Assembly: GCF_041956535.1 (NCBI RefSeq)
Contig: NW_027192195.1
Span: 1,265,809-1,318,587 of the forward strand
Length of the DNA: 52,779 nucleotides
DNA from: Calcarisporiella thermophila CBS 279.70
Taxonomy: Eukaryota > Calcarisporiellomycota
Direction: 5' to 3'
The translations under genes were made by a program, and so were the position numbers. This document shows, one piece after another, positions 21,641 through 34,830 of the stretch (positions within the stretch are counted from its first letter, which is position 1; the number at the start of each line of letters is the position of its first letter). The notes below the pieces were generated by a model, which ran no database searches, was not told where the DNA came from, and was given only the letters and a program-made list of their open reading frames with translations.

Positions 21641-23329
21641 TTTTGTTTTGTTTATTACAGTTTATAATTACTTCTAAAAACAGGAATTTGAAGATTCTAA
21701 CCAGTTTATACTTGAAATTTGTACTTCTTTGATATTTTATTATTTTTCCATGTCAAAAAAGCACGATTTGAACTCCGAAGGAACAGATACCACCGATGGT
21801 GAGAACCTTTGGGACGATACCTAAAGGGAAATTATTAAGGACGCTTTCCAGAAGAAGTAATCCCTATTGAGGTGGGTAGAATAAACTCCAAGCACCGAAA
21901 TTCATATAATAATTTATATTAATTCTCAAGGGAGGCGAATAGATGAATTAGAATGATACCCAATGTAGAAATTGAAATTTCTTAATAAACTTTATATGAA
22001 ATATAGTCAAAATATTTAAAATATAAAAGCAATAGTATCAGAATAAAGAGGAAGTCCTTGACCTTCTACCTTTGCAATTAACCAATTGCGGTGCTTTTTC
22101 TCTCTCCCGCATTTTAGTTTCCTTCAATTCCTTGTATATCTCGTTCTCCTCGATAATTTATCGAGCACTGACCAAGCTCTTCAAAGATTCCTAGCTACTT
22201 TCGTGGAGATAGTGACCTGCCCATTTAACTAATACACTTCACAATTACATTGTCTTCGGTCATCGAAGCTGTTTTCTACTACATTTTTGTCATCGAAGAT
22301 TATGGGTAGTGGTGGAGGTGGTATATGAAGATAATCTGTGGTTTTTTGTGTCTTTTGAGGACAGATGAACCTGGGGTGCACTAGGATGTTCGTTTGAGAT
22401 CTAGTTTATACACGACTGTTTCGTCTCGTTCTGGAATATTCCAAAGGCCGGCGAATCGCGACGAAAATATTTTCGACAGCGCATTCCAAAAAGCTTCGGG
22501 AATAAGATGGTTCAAAAATTAACACTGGGTCGTGTACTTGATACTCAATCTCGGATCGATGTTGGTCGGAGTAGATTTTCTGTCGTTTTTTCGCGTCTTA
22601 GATCAATTAGATTACATTCGACTGGATCATCTCCAATTATTCGACGAGCTCTTCGGCAGTTAGGCTTGGAAATATTGAGACATTACCGTGACGACGAACC
22701 GCTTGGTCAATATTCATATATAAATTTTAAGTACAGCGCTAACCATTGATGGGCAATGATCCAAGGGTTTTCATTTGGAAGGTTTGAATATATTATCATT
22801 GCAGGAAAAACGGATGAAAAAATAATCAACGATGTAATTAACAACGTTCAAACCTCGTAGAAAAAAAATACTCCCTTACCCCCCCTACAAGGGATCAAAA
22901 TTAGAACCAAAACACTGAAACGAGCAATTAAGATAATTCTCGCGTCGCAACTCTTCGCTACATCAACACAGATCTCCTCCCCCTATTGAATAGAAGAGTA
23001 GGAAAAGAATCTATTATTTGCACGGAGTCTAGTCTTTTAAATATGACATAATATCTAACTACCTAATATCGAGTAAAAGTTAAGGAGAGGGATGGGGGAG
23101 GAGAGGGGAGAGTGCAGGTATTACTGTAACATGGGCATGTAAAGAGCGAAAAAAGAGAATGAAATTAAAAGAATTGATCCGATTTGGAGGATTCGTCCTC
23201 CTTTTCTATTAGGAAGGTGTGCGCGGTGACTAAGGATTCTCGGTCCGTTTCCCCTCCTTGGGTGCTGTCGAACTTCCTTCCGACGGTAAAGTAGTACTCG
23301 AAGTATGGCAAGACTCATTTGCCCGCGCT
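21641..23329. other. repeat-like DNA, no gene recognised
   Basis: Contains an open frame at 22507-22749 with no recognisable domain and a homopolymer-rich stretch near 22860-22885. Around 21821 a TAAAGGGAAATTATTA sequence resembles one arm of the DIRS hairpin, so the element's terminal region may extend to here. Confidence 0.4.
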
Positions 23330-23990
23330 CAGCCTGCTTTTGACGGCGGTTAAATCCAGGAATGTGCCCAGCACTTTCACGAATTTAACTAGCGCCCCCC
23401 AAAATTGCAGCCATCACGCCAATTGCCACGGTGCGATGCGGTCGCCCCAGCAGTCAATCGGGACACTCCGATGCGCGGTGGGGATAGTTTCGAGGCTCTC
23501 CTAGAGGATATACCCGGACCTTCTCTCGATGCCGAGGTCGAAATAGCGCGATTTCAACGCAATGAGCACGGGGGGTGGGGGGGGGGTGATGACATTCCTT
23601 GCTCTCCTCAGCTCCTTATCTGCCTCTACCAGCTCAACATAGTCACCCGTCTTGGTAACACGCTGGAGCTTGTGCATGACACAAGTCTGCTGTGTGGTGT
23701 TGTAGTCCAGGCCCATTCCCCGCTGATAGACAAATGACGAAGGTGTCATCAGCGAATGGAAGCTGGTTGAGAGCATTAGTGGCGACCTATTGCACGTTGG
23801 GAGGAACAAGCGGCACCGTCTTCCCTCCCTTGCTTTTGCCCTTGATATTGACATCGTGCTTGCGGCCGTCAGAGGCAGGTACCTCTGGCTCACGTCCAAT
23901 CCCACGAATTCGCATTGGGAAAAGTGCATCGCCATTTCATGTATCCAGAATCCGGCCGCGCAGCCTAACATTTTTTTTAAACGCCGTATT
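23330..23990 (-). pseudogene. class-I SAM-dependent methyltransferase pseudogene
   Basis: On the minus strand from about 23971: MLGCAAGFWIHEMAMHFSQC and EFVGLDVSQRYLP match methyltransferase motifs I and II of the fungal family that reads LDVGCGxGxW..E.A..F....VG.D.S. YQRGMGLDY and LQRVTKTGDYVELVEADKEL match motifs IV-VI. The acidic Gly-rich motif I is damaged (LGCAAG), the N-terminal part is missing, and a run of G (23574-23588) replaces a normal segment. Below it, ALKSRYFDLGIERRSGYIL and ESLETIPTAHRSVPIDCWGD look like the usual C-terminal part, with a stop inside. Clearly a decayed copy. The target of the original enzyme is unknown. Confidence 0.65.
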
Positions 23991-24229
23991 AATATTTCTA
24001 TTCTGGCATACAGTAAACTATAGTCGAGTGTCGATTATTGTATCACTTGTTACCTAAGTTTTACCCATACCTCTCTGAAAGGAGCCTCTTTGTCTTGCTG
24101 GATCGCCGTCTACAGCTTGGATCTCATAGTCCTTTGAATCTCGTGACCAAATTGTTTCTCATTTGAGATTGAGCTCGGGGTGACATTGTTCCACACGATT
24201 TTCAATCTTGAAAGATGTCTGATTCAAAA

Positions 24230-24640
24230 GGTTATGTGGTGCGCAATCATGGCAGATTCCGCTTTGTGACAGTGTACTCTTAGGTCGGTTCAAATAGTCT
24301 TCTCTCTCGACTATTGATGCATTTGTTTTCCCTCTATCTTCGAAACGATAGAGTCTACCCTATGCCATAGCTATACAATTGCCATGGAGTCGAAGTAGAT
24401 GTGGGTTGTTGTCTCAGGAGTGGCCGAGTTGCATCTTTTGCAGGTGTTTGGCTCGCTTACTGGTGATTATTCTTGTCACTAGTTAGGGTTAAATATTAAA
24501 TATCATAATCACCTTGATTACTTCTTTATATCCATTAGGATATCCAGCTTGTTAATTTCTGAAACTGAATTCCAGATTGTTCTGATGTCGACGTTCCGTC
24601 CTAAACGAGTTGATCTCAACTATACTATGGGCAGGAGTGC
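24230..24640 (-). mobile_element. LINE retrotransposon relic, reverse-transcriptase C-terminus with zinc finger
   Basis: On the minus strand RLGRNVDIRTIWNSVSEINK, then after several stops SEPNTCKRCNSATPETTTH and IYFD. This matches the zinc-ribbon end of non-LTR reverse transcriptases (C-x2-C-x..-ETxxHIxFDC). Frames are broken. The upstream RT core was not found. Confidence 0.5.
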
Positions 24641-25559
24641 TCGATTCTCTTGACATGAATGCCGATGTTCACGGAAATTCCTACTTTCGTGAAATAAGAG
24701 TTGCAAAGAATCTACCCATCGATATGTCATGGCGCACTTCCTGGGTATTCTATTCAGGAAAATGCAAGGATTGTGAAGTCAATGGCAAAAGCGAATAAAA
24801 CGGTGTCCAACGAATCCCCCAATCTCTCCACCCTCCTGCCACGCTTCATGCGCGCACGCTCGATGCGCACTTGGCTAGCTCTGACATTCCCCCAGCTCCA
24901 GCCACTGACCGAACCGAGATTGCTAGTGAGATCCAACGGCGCCCCCTTGTCTTTCGGTAAGAGCGAGGCAAATGCAGTTGAATCTGCGCCCGAACCAACC
25001 GACACCTCCTAGAAGCAACGAGGAAGTCAAACTGCGAGGTTGCAAGAATGATTGACGGAAGAAAATTCGCCCGTTAGAGTGACTACGGTGACGTGTGGCC
25101 TGAGCATGAATCCAGGCTAAGCTTAAGTCACGCTTATGCTTGAAAAGATTTGGGCAAACATACAGAGAGATGCAACCTTATTTCCTACTAAGGTTTTTTC
25201 GGGACTCGGGGCCCTAACAACCTCGCTAACATTTTGGGAAAAAAGATTTCCAAGATCCGAAGCTTTGCGCAATTCAGAAAGTTTGCAACCCTCGGAGCCT
25301 CCCGAAACTCAAGCTTACCGCTAGTGAGCACCCCCCTCTCCGCCAATTCAACCCCCGCCTCCCTATTTCCAAATCGCCTCATATTAACATCCCCCTTCTT
25401 GGGGGCAAATTAATTGTGGGATTTCAGACTCCGCATGAAACCTCTACTCCGCGAAATTATCCCGCCTTGCTCCATTCCGCGTTGAAATGCTTACGTTTGG
25501 TTCTTATCTGCACCGCTTGCAATGCCTCAAGCGCTTTGTGACTTAGTTCGGAGAGAATG
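24641..25559. other. GC-richer decayed DNA, no gene recognised
   Basis: Short open frames on both strands (for example 24754-25005 minus and 25136-25324 plus) overlap each other and show no domain. Probably transposon remains. Confidence 0.4.
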
Positions 25560-26080
25560 GCGCAGAGTTGAAGATACAACACGTGGATAGAATAGTACAT
25601 CGCTTTAAGAAAATCGCAAAGGCGCTGACCCTTCTCTTATATTTCGAGGGTGCATCATTCCCAAGCGAAATGACTATGCACATTGGATCCTGGAGAGATA
25701 TGGTTCAAGTTTGTAGCAGAAAATATTAGGCGATTATTTAGTGAGACGGCTCAGTTAATATGCTTTGGGCACGGGCGAGGTGCTTTTCCAGAACGATAGG
25801 TAAATAAATCTCATCGCGCGAAGTCCAGTTACATGGCTCAAAAGCCAGTCGAACTCCCTGCTAGAATTGGTATCTCGTTCTCCTGATTTGAATCCTATTT
25901 AACTCGTGCAGAGTGAGTTGAATGCAACAGCAAACCAATATCTAGCAAGGCCGTAATCCGATCCAACCCAGACACTCTGGAGTATTTCGCAAAGAAGAAC
26001 AGGAGAAGTAGAATCATTAATGTTCGCCAAATAATAGATACTCCTCCAGAGAATGTATAATATGCTATACAGGATCGATA
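25560..26080 (+). mobile_element. Tc1/mariner transposase relic (second copy)
   Basis: Frame fragments in Tc1 order: FRGCIIPKRNDYAHWILERY (compare WGCF.. and the later Y-x-x-L), VLFQNDR (compare FQQDNDPKH) and LVSRSPDLNPI followed by LVQSELNA (compare SQSPDLNPIELVW). Stops interrupt every part. It lies about 270 bp from the 3' end of the EBP gene and marks the left border of the sterol cluster. Confidence 0.6.
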
Positions 26081-26347
26081 TGTTTATGCATAATACTGAA
26101 ATATTGTTTTTATAAAGTACATGTTATTAAATTGTCGGAGCCTGAATTATCAACTGAATATAATGCATTGATCCCAAGAAAAAGGAATCTTGCGAGTTCA
26201 TGCAGGTAGTTGGACCAGACATGGATGGAGATATTTGCTGAATGTAGCGCTACTCATTGTAGATTTATTGGGAGATACAATACAAAAAAAATGAATAATA
26301 AAAAACATGGGCTCAACTACGGGAGGCACTCTACACTGCCCAATGGC

Positions 26348-27088
26348 TCATTTAGACTTTTGGTGATGCTGAGTCTTTAGGAAGAAACTCATCGCTTCAT
26401 GAAGCTTACAACAAGATTGTATGGCCAAAACAAGGGGAATAACGATCCAAAAAGAGTTAAGGAATATAAAGTAAAAATAGAAGTAATAAGGATGAGGTGT
26501 ACAGTGAGGTGATCCTTCCAAGATTGAAGTAGCGTAGTAAAGTACATCTCCGTAAATATGACATACTGAAACTACGAGTTGGACAATATGATGGTATGGA
26601 AGGTTCTTGTAAAGAGCATAGGCAGCCAGATAACACGCTGGCCCATCAAAATGCTAGTTGGAACAAATGTCTTTAATTAAGATATTAATCAGGATAAGGG
26701 TATTAAAGGACAGACTTACAGCCGTAATAAACTCCATCACTACTATAAACATGTCGCTAGATAGGTATCGTGAATCACTTTTGGCATATTCTTTCCATAA
26801 CTGTGCGATCACGAACTGGTTCCCAGCAATGTTGGAATGATTCCAGCTAAAATAGCCCTCCATTACAATATGAATGGTGCCACTGATGATAAACCATATA
26901 AAGGTGAATTTCTCCATGTGAGAGATGTTCTTCCTCGTACCGATGGCTGCATTTGCAGCAAGAGTCACAAGCGCAACCATGCCAAAGAATATTGCTAGGA
27001 TTTTTTCCAATGGCATTGTGGATGCAACATAATGAGGCAGATCAAGATCGCGAGGGTAGTAGGGATGGGAGACATTAGTTAGCGACAT
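26348..27088 (-). CDS. EBP: EBP-type sterol delta8-delta7 isomerase (emopamil-binding protein family)
   Basis: Two exons, 27088-26720 and 26653-26348, with a 66-nt GTAAGT..CTAG intron (phase 0), give 224 aa against about 230 for animal EBP. The protein has the EXPERA-fold membrane helices and all key signatures: TIHIVMEGYF (His73, Glu77), QLWKEYAKSDSRY, VVMEFITA (Glu119) and, in exon 2, IVQLVVSVCHIYGDVLYYAT. The enzyme moves the sterol double bond from C8 to C7 in the ER membrane. Ergosterol-making fungi normally use the unrelated ERG2 isomerase, so an EBP-type enzyme is notable. It ends in a Lys-containing tail (HHQKSK) that could serve ER retention. It is divergent from the C-14 reductase with only 309 nt between the ATGs, suggesting shared control. 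Confidence 0.93.
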
Positions 27089-27397
27089 ATTATTTGAGGT
27101 AGTTTTAAACTATTTATGGAAAAAGAGAAAATACAAGTAGGGGTTGCTTTCTCTCTACTTGAGTATTATATACAACTGGAGAAGGCTTTGGAAGTAGTCA
27201 TAAAGAGTGCAAATTTCTCATACGATCATAAATCCTTCCAATTAGCTTTGAGTGGTATTTAAAGTTTTCAAATCAATTCATCAAAAACTTTAAAGTACTA
27301 CTCCATATATTTTTTGAAAAACTATATAAGCTTCTCGAGATGTTCAGATGCAAAATTCTTCCAATGTCTAATTACCAACCATTGAATATTATTATAA
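27089..27397. promoter_or_regulatory. 309-nt divergent promoter of EBP and the C-14 reductase
   Basis: The only DNA between two divergent sterol genes. TATATAAG at 27323-27330 lies about 70 nt before the reductase ATG. I see no exact copy of a known sterol regulatory element (SRE). Confidence 0.6.
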
Positions 27398-28931
27398 ATG
27401 TCCTCTCGTGATCTGAATCCCAAAACACAGCATTACGAATTTGGTGGTCCTCTCGGGACCATTCTTGTAATGCTGAGTAGCTCTTCAATCGTCTATTTTC
27501 TGTTCTTGACATGCAACGAAAAACAAGGTTGCTCCATTGATCCTTCCTCATTGCGTCAAGCCTGGCATAATTTTCAATGGCGAAATATTTTCGATTGGAA
27601 TGTGACAATCTTGTATCTGCTATGGGTCTCCTTTCAGGCTATTCTCTATTATATTGCTCCTGGGAAGACTGGTCATGGACCATTATTACGCGATGGGTCC
27701 AAATTGATTTATCCTATTAACGGTGCGTCCACTTTGTTAATGATATTTAAGCTCTAACTTCAATGTATGCTATTTAAATAGGGCTTAGCGCGTTTATTAT
27801 CACTATGATGACGGCAGCTGCGACTTATTTTATTTGGGGCATCTATCCCTTTATATATGTATACGATCATTTTATTCAGTTTGCTACCGCTGCGTACCTT
27901 CTTTCAAATGTGCAAGCAGTATTCCTCTATTTATATTCATTCCGCCCGGGAACATTATTTAATTTAATCGGAAATACAGGATCCCCTCTCTATGACGTAT
28001 GTATTTAATAATCAATATTTTGGCATAAGCAACCATTAACTTATATCGTTAAATAAGTTTTTTATCGGACGTCCACTCAACCCTCGCATTGGATCTTTCG
28101 ACCTCAAGTTTTTCTGTGAGCTTCGCCCTGGTATGATTGGTTGGGTGGTGTTGAATTTATGCACGGCGGCCAAGCAGTTTCAGCTACAAGGCCAAATTAC
28201 ACACTCGATGTTAGCTGTAGTTCTTTTCGAAGCAATATACGTGGTTGACGTTCTCGTTAATGAGGTCAGTGAGGCATCTAATGTGATTTGGGATTTGACC
28301 TCTGGCTTAAATATCATCCAATATTTCAGGAAGCACTATTAATGTCCAATGACATTACATCCGAAGGCTTTGGATGGATGCTGTCATTTGGAGATTTGTG
28401 TTGGGTCCCCTTCACGTATTCTCTTCAGGCACGATACCTTGCTTTCCACCCAATTCAACTCAGTCCATTGGCATTGTCTCTCATTTCAATCTTGTTTTTC
28501 GCTTCATATGCCGTGTTCCGCCTATCTAACACGGAAAAAAACGCCTTCCGTGCTAACCCTGATAACCCTGCTTTAAAGCGTAAATCTCTAGAGCAGACTA
28601 TTCATAACTATATTGGATGATGACTGATAGCTTACTTCTATTAACAGATTTAAAATTTATTGAAACCGAAGCCGGAAGCAAATTACTAATAAGTGGGTGG
28701 TGGGGCGTGGCTCGACATATTAACTATACCACCGATTGGCTGGTTGGTCTGGCATGGTGCCTATGCACTGGTTTTGATGCAACGATCCCCTACTTCTATG
28801 CGATCTATTTTGGTCTGCTACTTCTCTACCGGAACGAGAGGGACGAACATAAATGCCAACTAAAATATAAGAAAGATTGGGACCGTTATCGTAAATTAGT
28901 GCCATACAAGTTAATACCTGGCATTTACTAA
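27398..28931 (+). CDS. ERG24: sterol C-14 reductase (ERG24 / TM7SF2 / LBR family)
   Basis: Five exons, 27398-27722, 27782-27996, 28058-28264, 28330-28579 and 28648-28931, all GT..AG with introns of 59-68 nt, give 426 aa (yeast Erg24 is 438). It starts with LNPKTQHYEFGGPLGT, the family hallmark. LNPRIGSFDLKFFCELRPGM, LMSNDITSEGFGWMLSFGDL, WVPFTYSLQARYLAFHPIQL and SGWWGVARHINYTTDWLVGL follow, and it ends [14 protein letters not shown]. The ER enzyme reduces the C14-C15 double bond left by CYP51, using NADPH. GFGWMLSFGDLxWVPFTYSLQ separates it from the related delta7-reductase at 36750-38564. The neighbouring EBP and CYP51 genes act in the same pathway. No defects are visible. Confidence 0.95.
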
Positions 28932-30112
28932 AATGATATAAATTGTATTAAAATATAAAATATAATTTTGAAGATTAAATCATTTACTCTATACTCTGCA
29001 AAAAGCTCTCATTGGTAAAAATGGCAGTATGCGCTTTAGAGATTTTTCGAAAATAAAAAAAAAATTTTTAAGTTAAGCCCAAAACTGATATATAGTACAT
29101 GAACTCTGGCCAGATTGCCCAAAATCTACCAAAGATCGATACGTCAAAAATGCAAATTCGGCCGTAACTTAAAGCACCCAATAATGAGTAAAAATAGTAA
29201 GTCTCAAATGTGTAGTTAAATAGAACCAATTTAAACACATAAATATATAATCCACCGGATCTAAGTTGAATCCCATAAAATATAGAGCTAAATGATCATG
29301 AAAGATTTCTAGACTTAAATTATATACTGTATATACTACTTTCTAGTCCACCCTGTCGAGAGAAATGTATAAAAATTAGCATTAACCGCCGCATAAATTT
29401 CTCCTTTTTATACCACTCCCCACACTTATCCACTGCTTCTACGCCAAAAAAACGCTTCGAGCTACGCTTTTCGAAACCCCTCAGACCATATGTAAATTAT
29501 CCTTGTACCAATCCTCCTCCTGGTACACTGATACCAACATGAGATCTTCCTGATATTTATGATGGAAATAAAATTACACCGGCCAAAGATCTAGTGGGTA
29601 AAGATGTTTAGATTTGATCATCCAAAACAGCTATTCATATCGAATGATTGAATGATTGAACAAGATGGAGAGTCTAGTATTCATAAGACATACTCGCCTC
29701 CTCTTCAGCATAGCAATTTTTTTCTTAGTGGATTATAGCTAATAAAAACCATAGAGCAATCTTCAAGTGTAAAGTGTTACAGTATATACATACAAAAGAG
29801 CGAGTATAACTAAAGGATTCAAATATGCAAATCAGCACATGATAACCATGGGTATCTTTGTGAAGATTATCTTTTATTATTCAGCAATGCTGTAGATCGT
29901 CAGATCATTTTCTTTGATTTTTAAATTCCATTTTTTGTATTTGGTTCATTACCAAACTGCTAAGTTTATTAAACCTACCAAAAAGAAATGCTACATAGAG
30001 GTATAACTTAGACTCAGAAATTTTTATTGTTATCCAAGAGTCCTTGAAATTTTTCACAAATGGATGTATTGATTCACTTGTTATAAAAAATCGCAAATAA
30101 AATATTATTAGC
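28932..30112. other. intergenic between convergent genes; holds one repeat copy
   Basis: AT-rich, with no gene. The part from about 29925 to 30001 resembles 48520-48608 (see repeat entry). Confidence 0.5.
29925..30001. repeat. dispersed repeat, copy A
   Basis: Similar (roughly two-thirds identical by eye) to 48520-48608. Shared blocks include TTTGATTTTT/TTCGATTATTT, TGGTTCATTACCAAACTGCTA/TGGTTCCTCATCAAATTGCTA and CTACCAAAAAG. It lies just after the aminotransferase stop; the other copy lies just before the DIRS recombinase fragment. Confidence 0.45.
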
Positions 30113-31568
30113 TCAGTTAATTGAGCTATTAGCCATGACTTTAAGGCATTCCTCAATTGTGGCGATAGCGCTATCAGCTTGCTCTTTCGTTAGAATTAGT
30201 GGTGGCAGGATAGTGATTGTATTAGCAGCTCCAGGGATAACAAGCAAAAATCTCTGAAGAGCTAATTGAAGAAAGGCTTCCGAAGTGGAAAAAGATTGAT
30301 TGGGTTGGTCACAAAACTGTATGGCGATCATCATGCCTCGGCCACGTACTTCTTCAACTAAAGTGCCATAAAAAGGTTTGCACACATCCTGCAAGCTCAT
30401 CAAAAGATGATTTCCCACATCTTGAACTTTCTGGAGAAAATTATGCTCACTGAGTCGGTTGAACACATAGTGTCCTACACGACATGACAGGGGATTGCCG
30501 CCGAAAGTTGAACCGTGATCGCCTAGTACAAGATTTTATATTTAATAAAAATACAATATTTATGCCAATTTTTAATTCAATACCCATAGACACAATCTTA
30601 GCAACACGTTCGGATAGAATCACTGCACCAATGGGCAAACCATTGCCTAGAGCCTTTGCAACAGTAATAATATCCGGTGCACAATCAGCACCGTAATGCA
30701 TATGAGCCCATAATTTTCCACTCCTACCAAGACCGCACTGGAAAGGCAGATATTGAATATTAGAACAAATCTTGGGAAATTGAAAACTATTTAAATTTAC
30801 CTGGACTTCATCATATATAAGGATTGCATTTACTTCATCGCATCGCTTTCTAAGTGCCTTCAGAAATTCATATGTCGCAATATGTATACCACCACCACCT
30901 TGAATAGGCTCTACTATTACAGCACAGGTATTCTCATCGATAGTTTCAACAGCTTTTTCTACGTTATTGAATTGTAATTGTACACTGCCTGAGAGCATAG
31001 GGCGGAATGGATCACGTAACATCCGTATTTCGAGTGCACTCATCGACAATGCCCCCATCGTACTTCCATGGTAACCATCTTGAAATGACACCACTTTGTA
31101 TTTATTCTCTGCTCTAGAAGGATCTGAGGAATTGGTTATGTGCTTGGCAAATTTACGCGCCATTTTCAGGGCAGCTTCATTAGCTTCAGATCCAGAGTTT
31201 ACGAATATAACCTTACTAGGCCTGCGTAAATCGTCCTTAATAGCGGTAGAGGTTTCAGTAATGTGTTGATTGGTAGCTGAAATAAGCGATTTAGCGAGTC
31301 GTCCCGCCCACTCATTAATGTAGAAAGTTGAAGTGTGTATTAATTTACCCGCTTGGTCAGAGATAATTTGCGAGATCTCTTTGTCTGCATGACCTAGAGC
31401 ATTTACCGCAATTCCTGACATAAAATCCAGGTATTTATTGTTTTCGGCATCATAAACGTAGCAACCTCTCCCGTGAGTGAGAACAATGGGTATGGGTGGG
31501 AAAATCGGTGCTATATATTCTTGTTGAAGTTCAAAGACTTCAAGCGGATTCACAGTTGCATTATCCAT
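30113..31568 (-). CDS. acetylornithine/ornithine-type class-III aminotransferase
   Basis: Three exons, 31568-30801, 30737-30584 and 30522-30113, introns 63 and 61 nt, give 443 aa. It is a PLP enzyme of the acetylornithine (ARG8) group: YLDFMSGIAVNALGHADKEI, VIFVNSGSEANEAALKMARK, FQDGYHGSTMGALSMS, EPIQGGGGI, LIYDEVQ|CGLGRSGKLWAH, the PLP lysine in DIITVAKALGNGLP (Lys284) and GDHGSTFGGNPLSC. It would interconvert N-acetylornithine and N-acetylglutamate semialdehyde in arginine synthesis; ornithine or GABA use cannot be excluded. ARG8 enzymes are normally mitochondrial, but no clear targeting peptide is seen from this ATG, so an upstream leader exon may be missing. The frame stays open a short way upstream. 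It sits inside the sterol cluster, divergent from CYP51, with no evident pathway link. Confidence 0.9.
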
Positions 31569-32773
31569 CTTTGTATATCTAGGGAAAATGAAGATATTAG
31601 CAAAAAAAAATTAAACCAGTTTATGATATAAATATTGCCAATCTTTGACTTGCTCTTAACGTTTCTTCTAATCAATGGATAGGGGTTTAAATAAAAATGG
31701 AAACTACGGGAAAATATTACTAACCAGTCCTAATAAGCCATCTCAATAGTTTTGTGGAACAACCAAAATCTCACTCAACAGAAGCTTAATATTCGCAATA
31801 CAGACTCTGATTGTCGGTTAATTGATCCAATGAAAACCCTATTTGGTTTTGTCAAAATTTTTGGCATCCCTAAGTCGAAATAAAGACAATATAGTGAGAA
31901 AACCTTTAAAATAATCAAAAATTTGCTAAGTAAAGGTTAAATCATATTCCTTCGACTTTAGCGTGAGTTAGAAGTAAATATTAAAATCGTGCTATGTTTA
32001 AAATAGTTTTAGTGCAATTACAGTAGGTACTTGCTTTGCTCGGATTGTTTCTCCGAATCGCTTTATCCATTTCGTACTCAAAAGGCATAATGCAGAACGA
32101 GAGAAATGGGTGCATGATTTGTTACTAATATGATCGGATATTTTATCTACTATGTTAACCAGCTTTCTACAGTATATCAATTGATTAATAATATAGGGAA
32201 GGTTTGATTAAAATTACATGAGATTCGGAAATTCCCGATATGTGACAGTAGCGATTGTTGGAGGCTTTATCAATGCAGTGTAGAGGTGAGGAATCGAATA
32301 AATAAAAAAGGAAAATCTAAAAAAAGAAAAATCGTAGTACGACTAAAGTATTGGCAGAGGGAGTGGCAATATAATAGAGTTATAGTTAAGTCAAGGTTAA
32401 AATATGTATTGTTACACATGCTCTTGACTAAAACCATTAGCCTGGTCCTATTTTTCTATGTAAGGCAAATCAATGTATACCTTATAAAAACGTGTGCTGG
32501 CTAACATGATATCATCCTTTTGCTTATACGGCAAACTCCATAGTAGTTGAATTCACTAAGCCCTCTTGGCTGAAAGTTACTTGAAACTCAATCAGAGCAC
32601 TGATCCTCATTCAGTTTATTTTTTTGAAGGCATACTTTGTATATCTATTTCTTTTTACAAAATATTTTCCCGCTTCAACCATTTCTTTATAAATATCTGC
32701 TCAATTTCTCTTGTTGCTCACCTTTTCCTTTAAGCTGCTATATTGCATTATTACCGGTTAAATTTTAAGAAAC
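31569..32773. other. 1.2-kb divergent intergenic region
   Basis: Between the aminotransferase and CYP51 starts. AT-rich, with no gene supported. A short basic frame at 32286-32504 has no domain and is not called. Confidence 0.5.
32688..32695 (+). promoter_or_regulatory. TATA element of CYP51
   Basis: TATAAATA about 80 nt before the ATG at 32774. Confidence 0.45.
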
Positions 32774-34830
<2,057 letters not shown>

